Position numbers and translations under genes: made by a program. Below are positions 1 through 6,586 of a DNA stretch of 8,588 nt, one piece after another (positions within the stretch are counted from its first letter, which is position 1; every line of letters starts with the position of its first letter). Source of the stretch: PALSA-607 sp036510735 (GTDB lineage: Bacteria > Actinomycetota > Actinomycetes > Acidothermales > Acidothermaceae); assembly GCA_036510735.1 (NCBI GenBank), contig DATCDK010000031.1, forward strand, positions 1 through 8,588, in the 5' to 3' direction. The notes under the pieces were generated by a model, which saw only the letters and a list, made by a program, of their open reading frames with translations, had not been told where the DNA came from and searched no databases.

Positions 1-78
1 TTCCTTCTCGTCGTAGCCGCCCTTGAAGCGGGTAGGCGTGAACTGCTTGTTCTTCACGTCCTCAGCGGTCAGCGGCAT
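1..78 (-). CDS. divIVA: DivIVA/Wag31 polar growth protein, N-terminal 26 codons only
   Basis: Only the first 26 codons are in the window; the rest lies beyond base 1. The visible peptide begins MPLTAEDVKNKQF and runs to a GGYDEKE stretch. This is the typical start of the DivIVA lipid-binding domain: MPLT, then a DV helix, then an F residue and a G-Y-(D/N)-E turn before the first coiled coil. In actinobacteria this protein (Wag31, AG84) forms a coiled-coil scaffold at curved membrane near the poles and recruits cell wall synthesis. The ATG at 76-78 is preceded by a GAGG ribosome-binding site with a 7-nt spacer. Its place as the last gene after sepF and yggT is the standard actinobacterial order. 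The N-terminus resembles streptomycete-type DivIVA more than mycobacterial Wag31, which has an unrelated loop at this point. Coiled coils cannot be judged because they are outside the window. Confidence 0.9.
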   Translation of the reverse strand, partial: MPLTAEDVKNKQFTPTRFKGGYDEKE

Positions 79-117
79 CGGGTCACCTCGGGGAATCGTT
101 GGGTACGCGCCGGACAA

Positions 118-123
118 ACTATA
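118..123 (-). promoter_or_regulatory. Candidate -10 element for divIVA
   Basis: On the minus strand the hexamer is TATAGT, a 5 of 6 match to TATAAT that also fits the actinobacterial TANNNT pattern. It contains the TAG stop codon of yggT. Transcription would start near base 111, giving a leader of about 33 nt before the divIVA ATG. No convincing -35 box lies 16-18 nt upstream. DivIVA is needed in larger amounts than its operon partners, so a private promoter is plausible, but this is inference from one hexamer. Confidence 0.35.
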
Positions 124-409
124 GGGAACCCACTACTGATAACAGAATGTAGGCGGTGCCGATGACGGCGATCCAGGCCACAGTCCAGTCTGCACTGAAT
201 GCGCCGACCCGCAGTGGGGGCAGTTGGCGGTGCACAAATTTCAGTGGTGGATCGGTAAGCGAATAACAGGTCTCCAAAGCGATGAGAACAACGCCACGGG
301 GCCGCCATTCTCGTGCGAAAAGCTGTACGTAGTCGAAAACCAGCCGGATGAACATGACGACAATAAACGCGACGATCACGTCGGCCAGGACCCGCCACAT
401 AGTGCCCAC
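119..409 (-). CDS. yggT: YggT family small membrane protein (YlmG-like)
   Basis: A 96-residue protein with two hydrophobic segments, at about residues 7-28 and 75-94. They are joined by a loop that carries the family hallmark TDPPL (52-56), followed by R61, two prolines and RVGAFSADW. This is the usual one-domain YggT/YlmG layout and length. The family sits in the membrane and is genetically linked to division or to membrane protein distribution; its biochemical role is not settled. The start taken is GTG at 409, 14 nt after the sepF stop, with only a weak purine-rich site that overlaps that stop. An in-frame ATG three codons downstream (398-400) is an alternative with no better ribosome-binding site. 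The position between sepF and divIVA is the conserved Gram-positive arrangement, which supports the call. The TAG stop at 119-121 falls within a possible -10 box for divIVA. Confidence 0.9.
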   Translation of the reverse strand: MGTMWRVLADVIVAFIVVMFIRLVFDYVQLFAREWRPRGVVLIALETCYSLTDPPLKFVHRQLPPLRVGAFSADWTVAWIAVIGTAYILLSVVGSL

Positions 410-423
410 GTCGTGCCGGCCGC

Positions 424-984
424 CTAGCTCTGATTGAAGAATCCGCCTTCGGCGATCCGCTGCTTGTCCTCCGCCGTCACCTCAACATCCTGCGGCGACA
501 ACAAGAAGACCTTCGCGGTCACACGCTCGATACTGCCACGCAGACCAAAGATCAGCCCAGCCGCGAAGTCGACGAGCCTCTTCGCGTCGGCGTCATCCAT
601 CTCAGTCAGATTCATGATCACCGGCGTGCCCTCGCGGAAATGCTCACCAATCGCGCGTGCCTCGTTATACGTCCGCGGGTGCAATGTCGTTACACGGATC
701 GGGCCTGCGGCCGCGTCGGCCCAGCCCATGGGAGCAACCGCCATCGCGGTGGCTCCCCCACCGGACCGGCCGCCCGCGTAGGCCGGAGCGCGATCACGCA
801 GGTCGGGCGCCGCGCCGCGGCGTCCGTACTCGATGTCGGCAGCAGACGGTCGGTCAACTTGCATGCCCGCACGCCGACCTGCCGGGACCGGCGCTGGAGC
901 CTCGTACTCGTCGTATTCGTCGTAGTTCTCGGCGTCGTCCTCGACGAGGCCGAGGTAGACCATCGCCTTGCGCATGACGGCCAT
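424..984 (-). CDS. sepF: SepF, membrane anchor of the Z-ring
   Basis: A 186-residue SepF. Residues 1-14 (MRKAMVYLGL core) form the short amphipathic membrane-targeting helix. An acidic, tyrosine-rich stretch with a YDEYDEYE repeat follows at 21-28, then a Pro/Arg/Gly linker to about 93. The conserved SepF fold occupies roughly 95-178: TTLHPRTYNEAR, GTPVIMNLTEMDDADAKRLVDFAAGL, then ITAKVFLLSP-like strands ending at GGFFNQS. SepF binds the C-terminal peptide of FtsZ and attaches Z filaments to the inner face of the membrane; in actinobacteria, which lack FtsA, it is the principal anchor. The ATG at 982-984 has a strong AGGGAG site with a 6-nt spacer; an ATG three codons later is less well placed. 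It lies 45 nt after yggS and 14 nt before yggT, in the conserved order. The length is slightly shorter than mycobacterial SepF because the linker is shorter. Confidence 0.96.
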   Translation of the reverse strand: MAVMRKAMVYLGLVEDDAENYDEYDEYEAPAPVPAGRRAGMQVDRPSAADIEYGRRGAAPDLRDRAPAYAGGRSGGGATAMAVAPMGWADAAAGPIRVTTLHPRTYNEARAIGEHFREGTPVIMNLTEMDDADAKRLVDFAAGLIFGLRGSIERVTAKVFLLSPQDVEVTAEDKQRIAEGGFFNQS

Positions 985-1020
985 CCGTGTCTCCCTCTGG
1001 TCCCCTCAGACGTCGGTTTC

Positions 1021-1038
1021 GTCCGGACCTTACCGGAC
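1021..1038 (-). repeat. Perfect 6-bp hairpin spanning the yggS stop codon
   Basis: GTCCGG and CCGGAC form a perfect inverted repeat around a 6-nt loop that contains most of the yggS TAA stop. On the minus strand there is no U-run downstream (the next bases are GAAACC), so it is not a canonical intrinsic terminator. It could slow ribosomes or act as an RNA processing site between yggS and sepF, or be chance in GC-rich DNA. Confidence 0.4.
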
Positions 1039-1764
1039 AGGATGCCGCCGAGCGCCCAGCAACGCCGAGCCGACACGCAGGTGAGTCGCGCCGTTCGCGA
1101 CGGCTTCCTCGAGATCCCCGCTCATCCCGGCCGAGATTATGCGCGCCGACGGGTGGCGCTGACGGACTGCGTCGGCGATTTCTGCAAGCTTTCGAAACGC
1201 CGGTTCGGGGTCGGCACCCAGTGGCGCCACGGCCATCACCCCCGCGAGTTCGAGACGTGAGTCGGTGGCGATCGCGTCGGCGATCGCACCGACCTCTTCT
1301 TGTCGAGCGCCGGCTCGACCGGGACGGCTCGTCTCATCGAGGTCGACCTGCACAAGGCAGCTAACCGCTGATTCTTCCGCGGCGTGGGCGAGCGCGTCGA
1401 CCAGGCGCAGCCGGTCGACGGAATGCACAAGGCTCGCGTAGCGAACGACGGAGGCGCACTTGTTCGTCTGCAACGCGCCGACAAAGTGCCACCGCAGAAC
1501 GCCTGAACCGGCGCGCATCGCCGCCACCTCAGCAACCTTGGGCGCGGCTTCCTGATCGCGGTTCTCACCCATATCTGTCACGCCAAGCTCTGCAAGCAGG
1601 ACCACGTCTGAGGCCGGGAATGTCTTCGTGATCGCGATGAGCGCAACCTCATCGACCGGGCGGCCAGCCGCCACGCAGGCGGCCACGATGCGCTGTCGAA
1701 CGTGCTGAAGATTCTCCGCGAGCTCGCGACGCCTCGCATTTAGCGATCCGTTGGGCACCGTCAC
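1030..1764 (-). CDS. yggS: YggS/YlmE family PLP-binding homeostasis protein
   Basis: A 244-residue single-domain fold type III PLP protein, the usual length. The PLP Schiff-base lysine is K47 in AITKTFPASD (typical family motif V-(S/T)-K-T). Other signatures are the GEN turn (GENRDQEA), WHFVGALQTNK, VDLDETSRPGR, and the phosphate-binding C-terminal motifs SAGMSGDLEEAV and LRVGSALLG. The family has no known catalytic turnover; it binds pyridoxal phosphate and keeps vitamin B6 and amino acid pools balanced. In Gram-positive bacteria it is encoded between ftsZ and sepF (ylmE in Bacillus), as here. The start is a GTG whose bases overlap the TGA stop of pgeF (GTGA, 4-nt overlap), indicating translational coupling. 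One small departure is Ala in HFVGALQ, where many relatives have Q, H or R. The stop codon TAA lies inside a short hairpin. Confidence 0.95.
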   Translation of the reverse strand: MTVPNGSLNARRRELAENLQHVRQRIVAACVAAGRPVDEVALIAITKTFPASDVVLLAELGVTDMGENRDQEAAPKVAEVAAMRAGSGVLRWHFVGALQTNKCASVVRYASLVHSVDRLRLVDALAHAAEESAVSCLVQVDLDETSRPGRAGARQEEVGAIADAIATDSRLELAGVMAVAPLGADPEPAFRKLAEIADAVRQRHPSARIISAGMSGDLEEAVANGATHLRVGSALLGARRHPVR

Positions 1765-2498
1765 GTCGCCCGCCAGATTAAGGCGCCCATTCGACCAGTG
1801 ACCTTGTCACGACGGTAGGAGAAAGTGGTCGGATCCTCGCGGGTGCATCCTCCGACGAGACGCGCGACCCGCACGCCAGCGTGGCGCAACTGGTCGATGA
1901 CACCCGCGCGCACATCGAGACCTGCACCGCCGCTTCGCGCCCGGGAGAACGCGGCGGGAACAACGACCACCACAGCTGCTGCCATCTCCGCGGGCACCTC
2001 GTAGCAACTGCCGCACACGGTAGGCCCGACGGCGGCGCGGATCTGCTGAGCGCCGTTCTCCCGCATCGCACCGACGATTGCGTCGACCGCGCCCGCCAGC
2101 AGGCCTGGCCGGCCGCAGTGCAGGCTGCCCACCAATCCGGCAGTGGGGTCCGCGAGCACAACGAGCGCGCAGTCCGCCGACAACGCGCCGAGGGCGACAC
2201 CGGTCGCCGCCGTCACTAGGCCGTCGACCTCGTACCCGGTCTCCTGTTCGGAAGCGCCGTCGACGACCCGATCCCCGTCGACGACCTGAACCAGTGCGCC
2301 GTGCTGCGCCTGTAGCCAGGCGGCGCGCGGGACACCAAGCCGCTCGAGAACGTCGCGTCGATTGCGTCGAACGACGGCAGCGTCATCCCCAACGTTAAAG
2401 CTCAGGTTGAGGCTGTCGTACGGCGCTGTACTAAACCCGCCGAGGCGACTGGTGAAGGCAAACCGCACATCACCACCGAGACTCCCGAGCCAGAGCAC
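1761..2498 (-). CDS. pgeF: PgeF/YlmD (YfiH) polyphenol oxidase-like, peptidoglycan editing factor
   Basis: A 245-residue member of the YfiH/YlmD/LACC1 family, at normal length. The three zinc-site residues are present: H66 in WLQAQHGALV, C110 in LSADCALV, and H127 in SLHCGRPGL. The N-terminal RFAFTSRLGGFS and SLNLSFNVGDD motifs, and the C-terminal GGCTREDPTTFSYRRD, are also family hallmarks. Members act on purine nucleosides, and in E. coli the protein prevents wrong amino acids such as L-Ser being built into the peptidoglycan stem after MurC. That role fits a site beside murC/ftsZ, but the activity of this copy is inferred. The GTG start follows the ftsZ TAG stop with no gap; a ribosome-binding site is weak (GAAG inside the ftsZ end), so reinitiation after ftsZ is likely. 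An internal GTG at V11 is a possible later start. It overlaps yggS by 4 nt. Confidence 0.92.
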   Translation of the reverse strand: MLWLGSLGGDVRFAFTSRLGGFSTAPYDSLNLSFNVGDDAAVVRRNRRDVLERLGVPRAAWLQAQHGALVQVVDGDRVVDGASEQETGYEVDGLVTAATGVALGALSADCALVVLADPTAGLVGSLHCGRPGLLAGAVDAIVGAMRENGAQQIRAAVGPTVCGSCYEVPAEMAAAVVVVVPAAFSRARSGGAGLDVRAGVIDQLRHAGVRVARLVGGCTREDPTTFSYRRDKVTGRMGALIWRAT

Positions 2499-3692
<1,194 letters not shown>

Positions 3693-3740
3693 GGACTTTC
3701 GCCTTGCCTTCCCTCGTCGGTCAATCGTCAGTCACGCGCG

Positions 3741-3772
3741 ACTTCCAACTACACGAACTTCCAGCCACACAA
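3741..3772 (-). repeat. Imperfect 16-bp tandem repeat in the ftsZ leader
   Basis: Two adjacent 16-nt units, 3741-3756 and 3757-3772, match at 13 of 16 positions. Both start with acttcca and share an acac core on the plus strand; on the minus strand each unit ends in TGGAAGT. The pair ends about 48 nt upstream of the ftsZ start and lies in the likely transcribed leader. A protein-binding site or a simple duplication are both possible. Confidence 0.5.
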
Positions 3773-3783
3773 AACATCTAACC

Positions 3784-3802
3784 CTTGTGCGCCCAGTACA
3801 AG
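3784..3802 (-). repeat. Short hairpin in the ftsZ leader (CTTGT/ACAAG)
   Basis: Five-base arms CTTGT and ACAAG enclose a 9-nt loop. The stem is short and would be weak alone, but it follows the stronger hairpin at 3812-3836 after nine bases, and the downstream minus-strand sequence becomes T-rich (GATGTTTTGTG). It is a poor match for an intrinsic terminator because GGGTTA intervenes. Confidence 0.3.
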
Positions 3803-3811
3803 CTCCGCGAG

Positions 3812-3836
3812 CGGTGATGCGGGGAAGCCACCACCG
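3812..3836 (-). repeat. 8-bp hairpin in the ftsZ leader
   Basis: On the minus strand CGGTGGTG (3836-3829) pairs with CATCACCG (3819-3812), seven Watson-Crick pairs and one G-U pair, around a 9-nt loop GCTTCCCCG. It lies downstream of the putative ftsZ promoters, so it would be in the 5' untranslated RNA. No U-run follows. It may be a stabilising or regulatory leader element. Confidence 0.4.
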
Positions 3837-3886
3837 ACGGCGAGATCGCAGACCGGTTACCCACGACCCTCATCCTCAAGTAGACC

Positions 3887-3916
3887 GTTATAGTTATGTC
3901 AACCTGAGAACGTCAC
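3887..3916 (-). promoter_or_regulatory. Candidate proximal ftsZ promoter
   Basis: The -10 hexamer TATAAC (3887-3892) matches TATAAT at 5 of 6. A partial -35, GTGACG (3911-3916), lies 18 nt upstream. A perfect TTGACA (3897-3902) sits within the spacer but is too close to this -10, and no good -10 exists 16-18 nt below it. The area is AT-rich for this DNA. A transcript would start near 3880, with a leader of about 190 nt. Confidence 0.4.
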
Positions 3917-3920
3917 GAAG

Positions 3921-3948
3921 ATTAGAGCCAACGACCGCAAAGGGTCAA
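3921..3948 (-). promoter_or_regulatory. Candidate distal ftsZ promoter
   Basis: The -35 box TTGACC (3943-3948, 5 of 6) and the -10 box TCTAAT (3921-3926, 5 of 6) are separated by 16 nt, which is within the working range for housekeeping sigma factors. It would initiate near 3914, about 220 nt upstream of ftsZ. Multiple promoters directly upstream of ftsZ are known in Streptomyces and mycobacteria, which makes a real function plausible. Confidence 0.5.
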
Positions 3949-4007
3949 CGCGGGTCACGGCGTGTCGCCCCGCGAGCTTGCGAGGCAGATGCAGCGAATG
4001 CGTGCGA

Positions 4008-5447
4008 TCAGGTCAACGCCGTTGGTGTCTGCGCATGTTGCCGCAACGCCTCGAGTACTTCCGGCCCGAGCATCGCGACATCTCCCCCGGCACCCATCGT
4101 CAAGACCAGATCGCCAGGTCGCGCACGTTCGGCTAGTCGTGCTGGCACTGCGGACCATGACGGTTCGAAGATAACGTGTTCGGGCGGCAACGTCACGGCC
4201 GCCGCGAGTGCGGTCCCGGTGCCACCGGGCAGCATCGTCTCGCCGGGCGCGTAGACCTCCATCACCACAACGTCGTCGGCCAACCCAAGAGCCTGGCCGA
4301 ACTCGGCGCAGAAATCCGCTGTGCGGTAGTAATGGTGCGCCTGAAAGGCAACGACCAATCGCCCGTTGCCGACGACCTCGCGTGCTGCCAGCAGGATCGC
4401 GGCAATCTCTGTGGGGTGGTGTGCGTAGTCGTCGTAGACGCGCACTCCGTTCACGACGCCTTTAGGCTCGAACCGCCGCCGCGCACCTGTGAAGACGGTG
4501 AGGCCCGCGGCAAACTCGGCGAATGGGAGATCGAGGCCGAGGCCAACCGTCGTCGCCGCAGCCGCGTTGAGCGCGTTGTGCCGACCCGGCACTCGCAACG
4601 TGACCTCACCCAATCGGCGTCCACCCGCGACGATCTGGAACGACGAACCGGTACCCGCCAACTCAAGCTTCGCGATTCGCACATCGGCATCGGCCGCTTC
4701 GCCATAGGTCCGGACGTCGATCGCTTCCCGTCGTGCAAAACGCGCGAGTTGCATCGCGCCCGGATCGTCCGCGCACACCGCCAAGAAGCCGTCTGGTGCA
4801 ATCCGTTGGGCGAAGCGCTCAAACGCCTGATGGATCTCTGCGAGGCCGGCGTAATGATTGAGATGGTCGGCCTCGATGTTGGTCACGATCGCGGCGAACG
4901 GTGACAGGAGCAGGAAGCTCTCGTCGCTCTCGTCCGCCTCAGCGACGAACAGCCCCCCAACGCCGTCGTGTGCATTGGAGCCCGGCTCGTTGAGATCGGC
5001 CCCGATGGCGAACGACGGATCCTCGCCACAGTGCTGCAGTGCACGCGCGAGCATCGAGGTCGTCGTGGTCTTCCCGTGCGTGCCGGCGACCGCGATTCCG
5101 CGGCGGCCTGCCATCACCGAGGCCAGCGCGGCAGCACGCGGCAGTATCCGCAAGCCGCGGGCGCGCGCTTCGATGAGCTCGGGATTGGATTCCTGAATCG
5201 CTGTGGACACGACGACAGTGTCTGCAGCGCCGAGGTTCGCCGCGTCGTGGCCGACGAATACCTTGGCTCCGAGCACTCGCAGTGCTGCCAGTACGCGGGC
5301 CTCCTTGGCATCACTGCCGGTCACTGTCGCGCCGCGGGTGAGCATGATGCGGGCGATGCCAGACATGCCGCCGCCCCCGATGCCGATGAAATGCACGACA
5401 CCGAGCTCACCGACCGGCAGTGCCTGCGACTGGGCAGTCGCGTTCAT
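4008..5447 (-). CDS. murC: MurC, UDP-N-acetylmuramate--L-alanine ligase
   Basis: A complete 479-residue Mur ligase, the normal length. Domain 1 holds the UDP-binding HFIGIGGGGMSGIA loop (19-32). Domain 2 has the ATP P-loop GTHGKTTTT (122-130), the metal-binding AEADESDESF (169-178) and TNIEADHLNHY (189-199). Domain 3 has VPGRHNALNAAAA (287-299), GARRRFEPKG and YDDYAHHPTEI (338-348). The enzyme joins L-alanine to UDP-MurNAc in the cytoplasm using ATP, the first step of stem peptide assembly. The ATG at 5445-5447 overlaps the murG stop (ATGA), suggesting coupled translation. Two domain 3 motifs depart from the family norm: FQAHHYYRT at 368-376, where FQPH(L/R)Y(S/T)RT is usual, and MGAGGDVAML at 451-460, with an extra glycine in the usual GAGD. 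The core catalytic motifs are intact, so activity is expected. ftsQ, usually next downstream, is missing. Confidence 0.97.
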   Translation of the reverse strand: MNATAQSQALPVGELGVVHFIGIGGGGMSGIARIMLTRGATVTGSDAKEARVLAALRVLGAKVFVGHDAANLGAADTVVVSTAIQESNPELIEARARGLRILPRAAALASVMAGRRGIAVAGTHGKTTTTSMLARALQHCGEDPSFAIGADLNEPGSNAHDGVGGLFVAEADESDESFLLLSPFAAIVTNIEADHLNHYAGLAEIHQAFERFAQRIAPDGFLAVCADDPGAMQLARFARREAIDVRTYGEAADADVRIAKLELAGTGSSFQIVAGGRRLGEVTLRVPGRHNALNAAAATTVGLGLDLPFAEFAAGLTVFTGARRRFEPKGVVNGVRVYDDYAHHPTEIAAILLAAREVVGNGRLVVAFQAHHYYRTADFCAEFGQALGLADDVVVMEVYAPGETMLPGGTGTALAAAVTLPPEHVIFEPSWSAVPARLAERARPGDLVLTMGAGGDVAMLGPEVLEALRQHAQTPTALT

Positions 5448-6580
5448 CTGCCGCGGCCGCCGCGCGGCCGACCCGCTCGCTCGGCATGGCTGCCCGACGC
5501 TTCGACGATCATGTCCACCATTTTCTCGTCCGCATCGCGACGGCCCAAATCGGCGGCCCGCACCGACATGGTCTGCAACCTGCGCGGGTTCGTCAGCAAC
5601 GGGATGAGCTGGTCACGAATCCAGGCTGGGCGCAGCTCGGCGTCCGACACTAAAAGCCCGCCGCCCGATTCGACGATGGGCTGGGCGTTGAAGCGCTGCT
5701 CGCCGTTGCCATGCGGCAGCGGTACGTAGACCCCGGGCAAGCCGACGGCGGTCAACTCGGCGCAGGTCATGGCGCCGGCACGGCACAACATCAGATCGGC
5801 TGCCGCGTAGGCCAGCTCCATGTGGTCGACGTAGGCGACCAGCACGTAGGGCGGCTGGCCGGGAATCGGCTCCGGTTTCGCGGCGTCGACGTCACCGAGC
5901 TGTGTTGGACCCGCGATGTGCAGCACCTGGATACCTGCTGCCAGCAGGTCTGCGACAGCGCCAACCACGGCCCGATTGAGCGAGCGCGCTCCTTGCGATC
6001 CCCCCGAGACCAGCAAGGTCGGAGCACCGTCAAGCAGACCGAGCTCGGCGCGCGCGCGACCGCGAAGTTCGGCGCGGTCGAGTGTGCTGATCGCTCGTCG
6101 AAGCGGGACGCCGATCACCCGCGCGTGCGGCAGTTTCGGGTCGGGTGTGCTCGCGGCGACGTATGGCGTGAAGCGGGCGCCCCATCGGTTTGCCAGGCCG
6201 GCCTTCGCGTTGGCCTCGTGCACCACGAACGGCAACTTTGCACTCCTGGCGGCAAGATAGGCCGGCAACGCCACGTAGCCACCAAAGCCGACGACAACGT
6301 CGGCGCCGACGTTGTCGAAAATGGCGGTGGCTTCACGCACGGCGGTCCGCATCCGGGTCGGGACCGTCAGGAAGGACGGCGTGAGCGACCGCGGCAACGG
6401 CACCGGCGGTATGAGTGCGAGGTCATACCCCCGCGCCGGCACCAACCGGGTCTCGAGTCCGCGCGCTGTACCGAGCATGGTGATACCGACTTCGGGGTCG
6501 CGACGTCGCAACGCATCGGCGACGGCAAGGGCGGGCTCGACATGGCCGGCGGTACCCCCGCCGGCGAGCACCACGTGCAC
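5444..6580 (-). CDS. murG: MurG, lipid II-forming GlcNAc transferase
   Basis: A complete 378-residue GT-B glycosyltransferase of family GT28. The N-terminal glycine loop GGGTAGHVEPALAVADAL starts at residue 7. A second loop is VVGFGGYVALPAYLAA (97-111), then HEANAKAGLANR (121-132). The C-terminal UDP-GlcNAc domain has GGSQGARSLN (193-202), CRAGAMTCAEL (266-276) and PLPHGNGEQRFNAQP (287-301). It transfers GlcNAc from UDP-GlcNAc onto lipid I at the inner face of the membrane, giving lipid II for FtsW and other polymerases. The C-terminus ends in a basic Arg/Gly tail (about 367-378), which could help membrane contact. The GTG at 6578-6580 is 6 nt past the ftsW stop; a second GTG follows two codons later, so the exact start is uncertain by two residues. 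The stop overlaps the murC ATG by 4 nt. Confidence 0.97.
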   Translation of the reverse strand: MHVVLAGGGTAGHVEPALAVADALRRRDPEVGITMLGTARGLETRLVPARGYDLALIPPVPLPRSLTPSFLTVPTRMRTAVREATAIFDNVGADVVVGFGGYVALPAYLAARSAKLPFVVHEANAKAGLANRWGARFTPYVAASTPDPKLPHARVIGVPLRRAISTLDRAELRGRARAELGLLDGAPTLLVSGGSQGARSLNRAVVGAVADLLAAGIQVLHIAGPTQLGDVDAAKPEPIPGQPPYVLVAYVDHMELAYAAADLMLCRAGAMTCAELTAVGLPGVYVPLPHGNGEQRFNAQPIVESGGGLLVSDAELRPAWIRDQLIPLLTNPRRLQTMSVRAADLGRRDADEKMVDMIVEASGSHAERAGRPRGGRGR

Positions 6581-6586
6581 CCCAGG

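Larger units (their letters stand above)
3693..4007 (-). promoter_or_regulatory. ftsZ upstream region; expected ftsQ is absent
   Basis: These 315 bases separate the murC stop from the ftsZ start, in a cluster where all other gaps are 45 nt or less. ftsQ normally lies here. Reading the minus strand, stops occur in all three frames in the first 110 bases, and I see no membrane segment, POTRA-like strand pattern or basic N-terminal region typical of FtsQ. Instead the DNA is somewhat more AT-rich between 3880 and 3930. It holds two promoter-like hexamer sets (3887-3948), two hairpins (3784-3836), a tandem 16-bp repeat (3741-3772) and the ftsZ ribosome-binding site (3702-3705). It is best read as the promoter and leader region of ftsZ. 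Confidence 0.7.

Noticed and set aside
640..1260. 206-codon open frame on the plus strand opposite sepF and the end of yggS
   Set aside because: It is antisense to two well-supported genes, has Arg/His/Pro-rich composition typical of a GC-rich shadow frame, and shows no recognisable domain.
3899..3958. 19-codon minus-strand open frame with a GTG start inside the gap (MTRVDPLRSLALIFVTFSG)
   Set aside because: Slightly hydrophobic and tempting as an FtsQ remnant or leader peptide, but it has no good ribosome-binding site, overlaps the candidate promoters, and does not resemble any FtsQ segment I know.
3961..4007. Possible intrinsic terminator after murC (GGCG-ACA-CGCC stem)
   Set aside because: The stem is only 4 bp and no T-run follows on the minus strand.
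3787..4254. 155-codon open frame on the plus strand covering the murC-ftsZ gap
   Set aside because: Considered as a gene replacing ftsQ on the opposite strand. More than half overlaps the murC 3' end, the composition is low-complexity Arg/Ala/Pro, there is no hydrophobic segment and no clear ribosome-binding site.
4176..4904. 242-codon plus-strand open frame opposite murC
   Set aside because: Shadow of the murC coding frame; no motif, and murC is certain.
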